Shown in pieces: positions 50,355 to 58,319 of a stretch of DNA of 64,000 bases. The number at the start of each line of letters is the position of its first letter. Position 1 is the first letter of the stretch. Under the pieces are notes generated by a model that saw only the letters and a program-made list of their open reading frames with translations, searched no databases and had not been told where the DNA came from. A program made the translations under genes and the position numbers. Source of the stretch: an uncultured Oscillospiraceae bacterium (lineage in GTDB: Bacteria; Bacillota; Clostridia; Oscillospirales; Oscillospiraceae); the NCBI GenBank assembly GCA_950097245.1, contig CATNCS010000002.1, forward strand, positions 35,051 through 99,050, written 5' to 3'.

Positions 50355-51536
50355 TTACTTGTAGGAGTCGGCCAGTTCCTTAAATTTGGGCAGGGCCCGG
50401 CGGATGGTCTCGGTCTGGACGCAGTAGGAGATGCGCACGTGGCCGGGGGCGCCGAAGCCGGAGCCGGGGACGATGAGCAGGTCCAGCTTCTTGGCCCGCT
50501 CACTGAAGGCCATGTCGTCGGGCTCCAGGGTGCGGGGGAAGAGGTAGAAGGCCCCGCCGGGCTCCACCACGTGGTAGCCCATCTCCCGCAGGGAGGTGAC
50601 CAGCAGATTGCGGTTCTCCTCATAGACCTTGATGTCAGAGGTCATGTCGCAGCACAGGGAGGTGACCTGCTGGAACAGGCTGGGTGCGCACACGTAGCCC
50701 AGAGAGCGGCCCGCCCCCGCCACCGCGGCGTAGACGGCGTCTCCGTCGCTGACCTCCTTGGGGACCAGCACATAGCCGATCCGCTCCCCGGGAAGGGAGA
50801 GGGACTTGGAGAAGGAGTAGCACACGATAGTGTCCCGGTAGAGGTGGGGGACCCAGGGGATCTGGAAGCCGGGGTAGACGATCTCCCGGTAGGGCTCGTC
50901 GGAGATGAGGTAGATGGGGTGGCCATACTCCCTGCTTTTCTCCGTTAAAATGGCGGCCAGCCGCTCCAGGGTGGCCTTGGAGTACACCGTGCCGGAGGGG
51001 TTGTTGGGGCTGTTCACCAGCACGCCCTTGGTGTGCTGGTTGAGGGCCTTCTCAAAGGTGTCGAAATCAATCTGGAAGGCCTCAATCTCCGGGGGGATGA
51101 GGACCATCCTGGCCCCGGCCCCCTCGATAAACACCTTGTACTCGGGGAAGTAGGGAGCAAAGACGATAAACTCGTCCCCGGGGCAGGTCAGCCCGTTGAA
51201 CACGCAGCACAGGGAGGCGGCGGCCCCCACCGTGAGGTAGAGCCGGTCGGCGGTATAATTGGCGCCGAAGCGGCGGTTGAGGGAGTCGGCAAAGCGCTGC
51301 CGGGCGTCGGCGGCCCCCTGGGCGCTGGTGTAGGCGTGGATCAGGTCGGGCTGCTCCCGGAGCAGGCGGACGGCCGTCTCATTGACGGCGTCAGGGGAGG
51401 GGACGCTGGGGTTGCCGATGGAAAAGTCAAAGACATTCTCCCGCCCGATCTGGGCGGCGCGGGTGTTGCCATACTCAAAGAGCTCCCGGATCACGGACCG
51501 GGCGGTGCCCAGCCCCTTCATACGTTCAGAGACCAT
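50355..51536 (-). CDS. PLP-dependent class I/II aminotransferase
   Basis: ATG 51536 has CAGGAGG upstream. The 393-residue enzyme has the fold-type I features: DFSIGNPSVPSPDAV, NSPNNPSGTVYSKATLERL (in part), LISDEPYREIVYPG, and the PLP-binding lysine in YSFSKSLSLPGERIGY. The C-terminal RISYCVQTE carries the substrate-carboxylate Arg. It resembles aspartate/aromatic-type aminotransferases, but substrate cannot be read from the sequence. It is monocistronic; a TATAAT -10 lies in its upstream region (about 51567-51572). Confidence 0.9.
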   Translation of the reverse strand: MVSERMKGLGTARSVIRELFEYGNTRAAQIGRENVFDFSIGNPSVPSPDAVNETAVRLLREQPDLIHAYTSAQGAADARQRFADSLNRRFGANYTADRLYLTVGAAASLCCVFNGLTCPGDEFIVFAPYFPEYKVFIEGAGARMVLIPPEIEAFQIDFDTFEKALNQHTKGVLVNSPNNPSGTVYSKATLERLAAILTEKSREYGHPIYLISDEPYREIVYPGFQIPWVPHLYRDTIVCYSFSKSLSLPGERIGYVLVPKEVSDGDAVYAAVAGAGRSLGYVCAPSLFQQVTSLCCDMTSDIKVYEENRNLLVTSLREMGYHVVEPGGAFYLFPRTLEPDDMAFSERAKKLDLLIVPGSGFGAPGHVRISYCVQTETIRRALPKFKELADSYK

Positions 51537-51710
51537 AGAAAAACCTCCTGAATCAGACTTGTTTTTATTATACCACAGCAATTTATCCCCGTAAAGCGGG
51601 AAACGGCCCGTTTTTTGCGGAGGGGGGAGAAAAATGTTAAAAATTGTCAAACAACGCGAAGCTGACAAAGAAAAGTTTATTAAAGATGTCAAATTTGGAA
51701 AAAACTGACC

Positions 51711-51739
51711 TTTACAAAAAAAGTACAGGAAGCTATAAT
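51711..51739 (+). promoter_or_regulatory. Promoter of the enzyme I N-domain gene
   Basis: -35 TTTACA (51711-51716) and consensus -10 TATAAT (51734-51739) with a 17-bp spacer, 43 bp before the ATG. Confidence 0.65.
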
Positions 51740-51781
51740 TTTTTAAAATCACCGGAAAATAGCGGCGAAGGGGGCGGTGTG

Positions 51782-52537
51782 ATGCAGGTGCTGCAGGGAA
51801 AAGCGATCATGGAGCAGATTGTGGCCGGACGGCTGTGCTTTTACCGCCGCCTGTCGCCCCAGATTCAGATGTACACCCAAGGCGACTGGCGGCAGGAGAT
51901 CAACCGCTTTCATCGGGCCCAGCAGGCCGCCATCCTGGAGCTGACCACCCTCTATCACCGGGCGCTGAACCAGGTGGGGGAGGGGGTGGCCTCCATTTTC
52001 CTGATTCACGGCATGCTGCTGGAGGACCACGACTATGTGGAGACCGTCCGGGGCCTGATTAACGGCCAGGGCGCCACTGCGGAGTACGCCGTACAGATGG
52101 CAGAGGTCAGCTTTGCCGCCGCCTTTTCCGCCATGGACAGCCCCTACATGCGGGCCAGGGCGGCGGATATCCGGGATATCTCCCAGCGGGTGCTCCGGGC
52201 GCTGATGGGGGGACGGCAGACGCTGCTGATGGACGAGCCCGCCATTCTGGTGTCCGACGACTATCTGCCCAGCGAGGTGATGGACTTTGACCAGCGCCGC
52301 CTGCTGGGGCTCATCACCCGGAAGGGCAGCCTGGACAGCCACACCGCCATGCTGGTGCGGGCCTATCACATTCCCGCCATTGTGGAGGTGAACCTGACCC
52401 CCAAGTGTGAGGGCCGCCCGGCCCTGATGGACGGGTATACCGGAACAGTGTACATAGACCCGGAGCAGGAGCAGCTGGAGCAGCTGCGGGAGCTCTATCA
52501 GGCCAACGGGCGGCCCAAGAGCTTTGCCGCGGTATAG
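51782..52537 (+). CDS. PTS enzyme I N-terminal-domain protein (no PEP-binding barrel)
   Basis: ATG 51782 follows a GGGGG site. The 251-residue product resembles only the N-terminal half of enzyme I: a swivelling phosphohistidine domain and HPr-binding helical insert. It has GSLDSHTAMLVRAYHIPAIVEV with the phospho-accepting His, and a final DGYTGTVYIDPEQEQLEQL segment. The C-terminal PEP/pyruvate barrel that should follow is missing; the protein ends at TAG 52535-52537. It may be a standalone phosphocarrier-like regulator or a truncated gene. A deletion scar (a beheaded regulator gene) begins within 40 bp. Confidence 0.7.
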   Translation: MQVLQGKAIMEQIVAGRLCFYRRLSPQIQMYTQGDWRQEINRFHRAQQAAILELTTLYHRALNQVGEGVASIFLIHGMLLEDHDYVETVRGLINGQGATAEYAVQMAEVSFAAAFSAMDSPYMRARAADIRDISQRVLRALMGGRQTLLMDEPAILVSDDYLPSEVMDFDQRRLLGLITRKGSLDSHTAMLVRAYHIPAIVEVNLTPKCEGRPALMDGYTGTVYIDPEQEQLEQLRELYQANGRPKSFAAV

Positions 52538-52573
52538 TGCGAACCCGCCTGAGGGACGGGGACACATGTAGAA

Positions 52574-53026
52574 ATGTTGGCACAAATAGAGAAGGGCGAG
52601 GTAAATCCCACCATTTCGGTGCTCTGGAAGATCGCCAACGGCTACAAGGTCTCCTTTACATCGCTGGTGGAGAGAGCAGATGATTCCGTCTCCATCATCC
52701 GGCTGGCGGATATCCAGCCCCCGCAGGAGGATGAGGGGCGCTATCTGAATTACCCGATCTTTCCTTTCGACGAACAGAAGCTGTTTGAGACATACCGCAT
52801 CGTCATTGAGGCGGGGGGATGCCTGCACGCGCAGCCTCATCTGAAGGGGGCTGTGGAATATATCACCGTCTTTGCCGGAGATGTGACAATTACCGCCGGG
52901 GGAGATCAGATACAGCTTTCAAAGGGGGATTCGCTCCGCTTCAGCGCAGATGTCCCCCACGGGTATCAAAACACCGGAGCGGAGTCAGCGGAGCTGAGTA
53001 TGTTGATCTACTATTGCAAGGCATAA
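52574..53026 (+). pseudogene. XRE-cupin transcriptional regulator lacking its N-terminus
   Basis: The frame begins inside a helix-turn-helix: MLAQIEKGEVNPTISVLWKI is the recognition-helix half of an XRE domain. The first roughly 25 residues of such regulators are missing, and a stop (TGA 52550-52552) closes the frame upstream. A linker follows, then a cupin domain at about 65-150 (HAQPHLKGAVEYITVFAGD, GDSLRFSADVPHGYQNTG). Only a weak ribosome site precedes ATG 52574. It is probably a remnant left by a deletion that joined it to the gene in front. Confidence 0.7.
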
Positions 53027-53031
53027 GAAAT

Positions 53032-53063
53032 ACCCGCTGAAAAGCAGATGCTTCTCAGCGGGT
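53032..53063. terminator. Terminator-like hairpin before deoC end
   Basis: ACCCGCTGA (53032-53040) and TCAGCGGGT (53055-53063) form a 9-bp stem. On the minus strand ATTTCTT follows, so it probably serves deoC. Confidence 0.55.
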
Positions 53064-53113
53064 GTCAGCTTTCTTGCGGCACGCGGTACAAGAGACCGGG
53101 CCCATTGGGGGAT

Positions 53114-53758
53114 TTATTTGACCAGAGACACCAGGGCGCTGGCCCCAATGCGTTCGGCCCCGGCGTCGATCATGGCCTGGGCCTGTTCAAAGGTCCGGAT
53201 GCCTCCGGCGGCCTTCACCCGCACGTCGGGGCTGACGTGCTCCCGGAGCAGGCGGACGTCCTCCACGGTGGCCCCGCCCTGGGCGAAGCCGGTGGAGGTT
53301 TTGATAAAGTCGGCCCCGGAGATGGACACCACCCGGCACAGAGCCACCTTTTCCTCGTATGTGAAGTTGCAGGCCTCGATAATGACCTTCAGGATGCGGC
53401 CCTTGCAGGAGGCCTTGACCGCCTTGATCTCGGCCAGCACGCCCTCCCAGTCGCCGTCCCTGGCCAGGCCCTGGTTGATGACCATGTCAATTTCGTCGGC
53501 CCCGTCACGGATGGCGTCCTCCGTCTCAAAGACCTTTACCTCGGGGGTGGAGTAGCCGTTGGGAAAGCCCACAACGGTGCAGATTTTCAGGCTGCTGCCC
53601 ACGTAGTCGTTGGCCCGCTTCACATAGCGGGGCGGAACACAGACGCTGGCCACGCAGAACTGTTTTCCCTCGTCACAGACGGCTTTTACCTGCTCCCAGG
53701 TGGCTGTGGGCGTGAGGACAGTGTGGTCCACCCGGCGCAAAATTTCTTTCTGATCCAA
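53114..53758 (-). CDS. deoC: Deoxyribose-phosphate aldolase
   Basis: The 214-residue class I aldolase has VDHTVLTPTATWEQVKAVC, FCVASVCVPPRYV, VVGFPNGYSTPEVK, GADEIDMVINQGL, and the Schiff-base lysine in FIKTSTGFAQGGATVEDV; a second active-site lysine lies in VRVKAAGGIRTF. It cleaves deoxyribose 5-phosphate to acetaldehyde and glyceraldehyde 3-phosphate. It stands alone, without other nucleoside catabolic genes nearby. Confidence 0.95.
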   Translation of the reverse strand: MDQKEILRRVDHTVLTPTATWEQVKAVCDEGKQFCVASVCVPPRYVKRANDYVGSSLKICTVVGFPNGYSTPEVKVFETEDAIRDGADEIDMVINQGLARDGDWEGVLAEIKAVKASCKGRILKVIIEACNFTYEEKVALCRVVSISGADFIKTSTGFAQGGATVEDVRLLREHVSPDVRVKAAGGIRTFEQAQAMIDAGAERIGASALVSLVK

Positions 53759-53847
53759 ATTTCCGCTCCTTTCCCCGCGCGCGGCGGGTCATATTTTGCC
53801 GTACTATTTTACCCTACCCTCCCCCAATTGTCTATTTGTGGAAAGTA

Positions 53848-53894
53848 AAAAAATCAGGCTGCCGAAAAGCACTTTTTTGGCTTTTCGACAGCCT
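53848..53894 (-). terminator. Terminator of metK
   Basis: AGGCTGCCGAAAAGC (53857-53871) pairs with GCTTTTCGACAGCCT (53880-53894) with one mismatch. On the minus strand it is followed by a seven-base T-run. Confidence 0.85.
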
Positions 53895-53904
53895 TTTGAC
53901 CATT

Positions 53905-55086
53905 TTACAGGGCGGCCTTCAGGGCGTCCACCCGGTCGGTCTTCTCCCAGGCCACCCCCAGGTCCTCCCGGCCGAAGTGGCCGTAGGCGGCCAGCTGGCG
54001 GTAGATGGGCCTGCGCAGGTCCAGGTCCCGGATGATGGCGGCGGGGCGCAGGTCAAAGACCTTGTCCACCGCCTCCTCCAGGCGTGCGTCGGACACGGTC
54101 CCGGTGCCGAAGGTGTCCACCCGGACGGAGACAGGCCGGGCCACGCCGATGGCGTAGGCCAGCTGCACCTGGCAGCGGGAGGCCAGGCCGGCGGCCACCA
54201 CGTTCTTTGCCACCCAGCGGGCGGCGTAGGCGGCGGAGCGGTCCACCTTGGTGGGGTCCTTGCCGGAGAAGGCGCCGCCGCCGTGGGGAGCGGAGCCGCC
54301 GTAGGTGTCTACAATGATCTTGCGGCCGGTGAGGCCGGAGTCCCCCTGGGGTCCGCCGATGACGAAGCGGCCGGTGGGGTTGACATAGAACTTGGTATCC
54401 TGGTCCAGCAGATTGGCGGGAAGGATGGGCCTGATAACCAGCTCAATCATGTCCTTCCTAATCTGCTCCAGCTCCGCCTCGGGGCCGTGCTGGGTGGACA
54501 CCACCACCGCGTCGATACGGACGGGCTTGTTGTTTTCGTCGTATTCCACGGTGACCTGGGTCTTGCCGTCGGGGCGCAGGTAGTCCACCTTGCCCTCCTT
54601 GCGGACGCGGGTGAGCTGCATGGCCAGCTTCTGGGCCAGGGAGATGGGCAGGGGCATGAGCTCCGGGGTCTCGTCGCAGGCGTAGCCGAACATCATGCCC
54701 TGGTCGCCGGCGCCGTTGTCCAGGCCGTCGTCCTGGGTGCCCTCCTTGGCCTCCAGGCACTTGTCCACCCCCATGGCGATGTCTCCCGACTGCTCGTCGA
54801 TGGAGGTAATCACCGCGCAGGTGTTGCAGTCGAAGCCGTACTTGGCCCGGTCGTAGCCGATGTCCTGCACCACCTGGCGGGCGATCTTGGGGATGTCCAC
54901 GTAGCAGGAGGTGGTGATCTCCCCCATCACGTGGATCAGGCCGGTGGTGGCTGTGGTCTCACAGGCTACACGGGCCTGGGGGTCCCGGGCGATGATGGCG
55001 TCCAGCACGCCGTCGGAGATCTGGTCGCAGATTTTGTCGGGATGTCCCTCGGTGACGGATTCAGATGTAAAGAGTCTCTTTGCCAT
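53905..55086 (-). CDS. metK: S-adenosylmethionine synthetase
   Basis: ATG 55086 follows AAAGGAG. The 393-residue enzyme begins [20 protein letters not shown] and has [36 protein letters not shown] (catalytic and K+ site segment) and [18 protein letters not shown]. It makes S-adenosylmethionine from methionine and ATP. A SAM-I riboswitch and terminator lie in its leader, giving direct product feedback. With metH and ahcY it forms most of the activated-methyl cycle in this window. Confidence 0.96.
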   Translation of the reverse strand: MAKRLFTSESVTEGHPDKICDQISDGVLDAIIARDPQARVACETTATTGLIHVMGEITTSCYVDIPKIARQVVQDIGYDRAKYGFDCNTCAVITSIDEQSGDIAMGVDKCLEAKEGTQDDGLDNGAGDQGMMFGYACDETPELMPLPISLAQKLAMQLTRVRKEGKVDYLRPDGKTQVTVEYDENNKPVRIDAVVVSTQHGPEAELEQIRKDMIELVIRPILPANLLDQDTKFYVNPTGRFVIGGPQGDSGLTGRKIIVDTYGGSAPHGGGAFSGKDPTKVDRSAAYAARWVAKNVVAAGLASRCQVQLAYAIGVARPVSVRVDTFGTGTVSDARLEEAVDKVFDLRPAAIIRDLDLRRPIYRQLAAYGHFGREDLGVAWEKTDRVDALKAAL

Positions 55087-55117
55087 GATTTTTTCTCCTT
55101 TCTTTTTGGGGGAACGC

Positions 55118-55278
55118 AAAAAACGCCCCGCCGGACGGCGGAGCGTTTATATGTGGTTGCACCCTCATCTTTCGATACACTACCGCCGGATTTAGCACCT
55201 TGCGGACTCAAATCACTTCGCTTCCGCAGGTTGCCGGGCTTCATCGGGCCGTTCCCTCCACCGCTCTTGATAAGGCTA
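55118..55278 (-). promoter_or_regulatory. SAM-I (S-box) riboswitch with expression-platform terminator
   Basis: Reading the minus strand from about 55278, the RNA shows CTTATCAAGAG, GGTGGAGGGA, GGCCCGATGAAGCCCGGCAACC, GGTGCTAAATCC and a closing AAGATGAG, the full S-box consensus order (shown in short blocks). It is followed by an AACGC-CCGCCG/CGGCG-GCGTT hairpin and T-run (55147-55118). SAM binding should favour termination before metK. Confidence 0.93.
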
Positions 55279-55295
55279 TTCAGTTGTCTGGAGGT

Positions 55296-55325
55296 ATTAT
55301 AGCGCGATAATGGTCCCCATGTCAA
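55296..55325 (-). promoter_or_regulatory. Promoter of the metK riboswitch transcript
   Basis: Consensus -35 TTGACA (55325-55320) and -10 TATAAT (55301-55296) with an 18-bp spacer. Confidence 0.8.
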
Positions 55326-55367
55326 CGGGGTTTGGAAAAAATCTCTTTAAAATATCGTGCGATTCTG

Positions 55368-55396
55368 TTGACTATTTCGTTCGATTTTCGTATAAT
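55368..55396 (+). promoter_or_regulatory. Promoter of the Phd-PIN toxin-antitoxin operon
   Basis: -35 TTGACT (55368-55373) and consensus -10 TATAAT (55391-55396) with a 17-bp spacer, divergent from metK. Confidence 0.75.
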
Positions 55397-55431
55397 ATAT
55401 AGCAGAACAGGTTGAGAAAGGAGGGGCCCTC

Positions 55432-55647
55432 GTGTCCATTACCGCTACTGAGCTGAAGAGCAATTTAGGAAAATATCTAATGCTCTCCGCGACTGAGGAT
55501 ATTTTTATTACCAAAAACGGAAAAGTTATTGCCAAGCTTTCCAATCCTTTTCAGGATCGGGTGGATATTGCCAAGTCTTTATTTGGCATCATTCCTGACA
55601 CCTTAACGCTGGAAGAAGCGCAGGAGGAGAAGCGTAACCAGATATGA
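55432..55647 (+). CDS. Phd/YefM-type antitoxin of a PIN toxin
   Basis: A GTG start follows AAAGGAGGG. The 71-residue product has the Phd pattern ITATELKSNLGKYLMLSATEDIFITKNGKVIAKL, DNA-binding at its N-terminus, and an acidic tail (TLEEAQEEK) that should cap the toxin. Its end overlaps the toxin start by 4 bp. The operon has lower GC than its neighbours, which suggests recent acquisition. Confidence 0.85.
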   Translation: MSITATELKSNLGKYLMLSATEDIFITKNGKVIAKLSNPFQDRVDIAKSLFGIIPDTLTLEEAQEEKRNQI

Positions 55648-56075
55648 GGGTACTTCTTGATACCTGTATTGTTATAGACGCGCTGCAAAGCCGCCAGCCC
55701 TTTGTCAGCGACGCGCAGGCAATTTTTCTGGCGGCCGCAAACCGGCAGTTTGACGGGTTCCTGACCGCTAAATGTGTTACAGACATCTATTATATCACAC
55801 ACCGCTTTACGCACAGCGACAAGGATACCCGGCAGATCCTCCACAGGCTCTTCTGTCTGTTTGGTTTGCTGGACACTGCGGCAATAGACTGCCAGCGAGC
55901 CCTTTCGTCCGCAGTGACGGACTTTGAGGATGCGGTTATGATTGAGTCTGCCATACGCTGCAAGCTTGAATGCATAGTCACTCGAAATATCAAAGATTAC
56001 ACCAGGTCGCCCATCCCCGTTTACAGTCCTCCTGAATTTTTAAAACGCCTGATTCCCCAGGAGGAAGAAGATTAA
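55644..56075 (+). CDS. PIN-domain toxin (VapC-like ribonuclease)
   Basis: This 143-residue PIN protein starts RVLLDTCIVIDAL with the first catalytic Asp. A second acidic residue follows, and DFEDAVMIESA and CIVTRNIKDYTRSPIPVYSPPEFL supply the conserved acidic cluster and C-terminus. PIN toxins cleave RNA with Mg2+ or Mn2+. It is coupled to the antitoxin by an ATGA-type overlap and followed by a terminator. Confidence 0.88.
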   Translation: MRVLLDTCIVIDALQSRQPFVSDAQAIFLAAANRQFDGFLTAKCVTDIYYITHRFTHSDKDTRQILHRLFCLFGLLDTAAIDCQRALSSAVTDFEDAVMIESAIRCKLECIVTRNIKDYTRSPIPVYSPPEFLKRLIPQEEED

Positions 56076-56103
56076 AGGGACTGCCCGCAGGCAGTCCCTT
56101 TTT
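56074..56103 (+). terminator. Terminator of the PIN toxin-antitoxin operon
   Basis: AAGGGACTGCC/GGCAGTCCCTT stem, CGCA loop, T-run. Confidence 0.88.
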
Positions 56104-56109
56104 CCGGCC

Positions 56110-56634
56110 TCACACCGCATACTCATACAGCAGAAAGTCGGCCAGTCCGACGCTCTCGTAGAAGATTTTTTTCGTGCAGATGTATTGAAAGCCCGCCCGA
56201 AGGTACAGCTGATGTGCCGGCTTGTTTGAGTCCAGCACGTCCAGCCGCAGGGCCCTCCAGCCCCTCTCCCGGGCCAGGTCCACAGCGCTCCGGATCATCT
56301 CCAGAGCCAGGCCCCGGCCGGCGAGGGCGGGGGAGACGCCCAGGGTGTGGATCACCGCCGTCTTCTCGTCGGGCGCGTCCACCCGCCAGGGGGCGCCGCT
56401 GTAGGTCTTGTCTGTCCCCCGGGTGAGGATCATCCCCGCCGCCAGCGCCCCCTCCAGCTCACCCACATAGAGTGTTCCGGCATCGATGGCCCTTTGAAAG
56501 TCCGCCTCGGTGGGGTATACCCCTCTGCGCCAGGACTGTGTCCCTGTTTGGGCCTGAAACAGGTCGATAATTCCGTCGTAGAGCTCTAAAACAGCGTCCA
56601 TATCTCTCTGGACCGCCTGACGTATCTTCAGCAT
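56110..56634 (-). CDS. GNAT-family N-acetyltransferase
   Basis: The 174-residue protein has GNAT motifs: KIRQAVQRDMDAVLELYDG, a central GELEGALAAGMILTRG, the acetyl-CoA-binding LGVSPALAGRGLALEMI (a Q/RxxGxG/A-type loop), and LDVLDSNKPAHQLYLRAGFQYI. The acceptor substrate is unknown. It is a single gene convergent with the PIN toxin. Confidence 0.88.
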   Translation of the reverse strand: MLKIRQAVQRDMDAVLELYDGIIDLFQAQTGTQSWRRGVYPTEADFQRAIDAGTLYVGELEGALAAGMILTRGTDKTYSGAPWRVDAPDEKTAVIHTLGVSPALAGRGLALEMIRSAVDLARERGWRALRLDVLDSNKPAHQLYLRAGFQYICTKKIFYESVGLADFLLYEYAV

Positions 56635-56693
56635 ATGTTGCTCTCCTTTGTTTCAATATGCAGGTATTATATCGAATTCTGGAGAAAAAGCAA

Positions 56694-56713
56694 GGGCCGC
56701 CCGCGGGCGGCCC
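56694..56713 (-). terminator. Terminator-like palindrome of the second hbd-like gene
   Basis: GGGCCGCCCGCGGGCGGCCC is a perfect 20-bp palindrome, followed on the minus strand by TTGCTTTTT. Confidence 0.6.
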
Positions 56714-56725
56714 TGAAAATGTTTT

Positions 56726-57631
56726 TTACCGTGCCAGGCTCTGGAAGTGGGTGAGGACGGGGTTGACGCCCGTCTTTTTACCGTTCTCGTAAGTATAGAA
56801 GCCGGCGCCGCTCTTCCGGCCCAGGAAGCCGGACACCACCAGCTTGCGCAGCAGCAGGGAGGGGGCGTACTTGGAGCCGATCTCCTTCTCCATGGTGGTC
56901 ATCACGTCCAGGAGGATGTCCAGGCCGATCATGTCGGCCAGCTCCAGGGGGCCCATGGGGTGGTTGCAGCCCAGTTTCATGCCGTTGTCCATCTCCTCCA
57001 CCGAGCCGATGTAGGAGCCCACGATGACGCAGGCCTCATTGAGCATGGGCAGCAGGGCCCGGTTGACGATAAAGCCAGGCTTGTCGTCGGCCTGAATCAG
57101 GGTCTTGCCCATCCTGGTGGCCACCTCTTTTACCGCTTCCAGCACGTCCTGGGTGGTGAGCAGGCCGAAGATGACCTCGCACAGCTTCATCCGGGGGACG
57201 GGGGAGAAGAAGTGCATGCCCACCACCTGGGAGGGCCGCCTGGTGGCGGCGGCCAGGGCGGTAAGAGAGATGGAGGAGGTGTTGGAGGCGAAGATGGTGT
57301 GGGTGGGGCAGATGTTCTCCAGGGAGGCGAACACGGCCTGCTTGGCCGTCAGGTCCTCGATGATGGCCTCAATAACCAGGTCGGCGTTCCGGGCGCCCTC
57401 CAGGGTGGCGTCATAGGACAGGCGGGCCAGGGCGGCGTCCCGGTCCTCGGCGGACAGGCGGCCCTTCTCCACGTCCCGGGCCAGCGCCTTTTCAATATTG
57501 GTCCTGGCCCGGTCCAGGGCCTCCTGACGCTGGTCGTTGAGGGTGACCGTGTACCCGCTGGTAACGGCGTTCTGGGCGATGCCGCTGCCCATCAGGCCGG
57601 CGCCGACGACAAAAATATTCTGAATAGCCAT
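56726..57631 (-). CDS. 3-hydroxyacyl-CoA dehydrogenase (second Hbd-like)
   Basis: The 301-residue enzyme begins IQNIFVVGAGLMGSGIAQNA and has FASNTSSISLTALA, GMHFFSPVPRMKLCEVI with the catalytic His, KPGFIVNRALLPMLNEAC, and NHPMGPLELADMIGLDILLDV. It is clearly homologous to but diverged from Hbd at 44420, including a longer C-terminus. It could serve a different chain length or pathway, such as lysine fermentation or another acid-CoA route. That is unproven. Confidence 0.88.
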   Translation of the reverse strand: MAIQNIFVVGAGLMGSGIAQNAVTSGYTVTLNDQRQEALDRARTNIEKALARDVEKGRLSAEDRDAALARLSYDATLEGARNADLVIEAIIEDLTAKQAVFASLENICPTHTIFASNTSSISLTALAAATRRPSQVVGMHFFSPVPRMKLCEVIFGLLTTQDVLEAVKEVATRMGKTLIQADDKPGFIVNRALLPMLNEACVIVGSYIGSVEEMDNGMKLGCNHPMGPLELADMIGLDILLDVMTTMEKEIGSKYAPSLLLRKLVVSGFLGRKSGAGFYTYENGKKTGVNPVLTHFQSLAR

Positions 57632-57778
57632 AATTATTTCCCCTTTTCATGATTTTTTTTGATTTTCCCCGGCGCACCCTTCCAGATCCCGCGCCGCTTT
57701 TGATGGACCCATCATAACATATCAATTGACGCAGGTCTCCGCATAAATGGGCTTAAAATCCGCAGATATTGACCTAAA

Positions 57779-57808
57779 ATGCTCCCCCGGCATGGGCCGG
57801 GGGAGCAT
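57779..57808 (-). terminator. Terminator of greA
   Basis: ATGCTCCCCCGGC pairs exactly with GCCGGGGGAGCAT, just past the greA stop; TTTAGG follows on the minus strand. Confidence 0.7.
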
Positions 57809-57814
57809 GAGGGA

Positions 57815-58318
57815 TCAGTAGCTGTTCAAGGCGGCGGAGCCGTCGTCCTGTCCCTTTTCGATGGAGCGGACGACCGCGTAATAGCCAAAGTCCTTGTTTA
57901 CCTGGACATAGAACCGCTCTCCCACCTTTTTCCCCATCAGGGCGGAGCCCATGGGGCTCTCCTTGCTGATGAGGCCGTGGGACACGTCCTGCCGGACGGT
58001 GGTCACCACCTGCCAGGTCTCCTCCTCCTGGTCCTCCTCCAGGAAGATGGTCACCTTGTCGTACAGGCCAACCGTGTCAGCGGAGGAGTGGTCCTCAATC
58101 ACCCGCGCGGTTTTAATCATGTTCTCCAGATAGCGGATGCGGCTCTCATTCTTGTTCTTCTCCTGCTTGGCCGCCTTGTACTCAAAGTTCTCGCTCAGGT
58201 CGCCGAAGCCCCGGGCCACCTTCACCTCCTCCAGCAGTTGGGGCCGGAGGGTGATGCGCCGGTAGTTCAGCTCCTCCCGCATCTTTTGCAGGTCGATGGC
58301 TGTGAGCTCGTTATGCAC
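57815..58318 (-). CDS. greA: Transcript cleavage factor GreA/GreB-type
   Basis: A GTG start at 58318 follows GGGAGG. The 167-residue protein has the N-terminal coiled coil (RGFGDLSENFEYKAAKQEKN) with the two acidic tip residues used for RNA cleavage. The C-terminal FKBP-like domain has GLISKESPMGSALMGKKVGE. It rescues backtracked RNA polymerase. It starts 2 bp after the ahcY stop, so the two are cotranscribed. The C-terminal tail is longer than usual. Confidence 0.9.
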   Translation of the reverse strand: MHNELTAIDLQKMREELNYRRITLRPQLLEEVKVARGFGDLSENFEYKAAKQEKNKNESRIRYLENMIKTARVIEDHSSADTVGLYDKVTIFLEEDQEEETWQVVTTVRQDVSHGLISKESPMGSALMGKKVGERFYVQVNKDFGYYAVVRSIEKGQDDGSAALNSY

Positions 58319-58319
58319 G

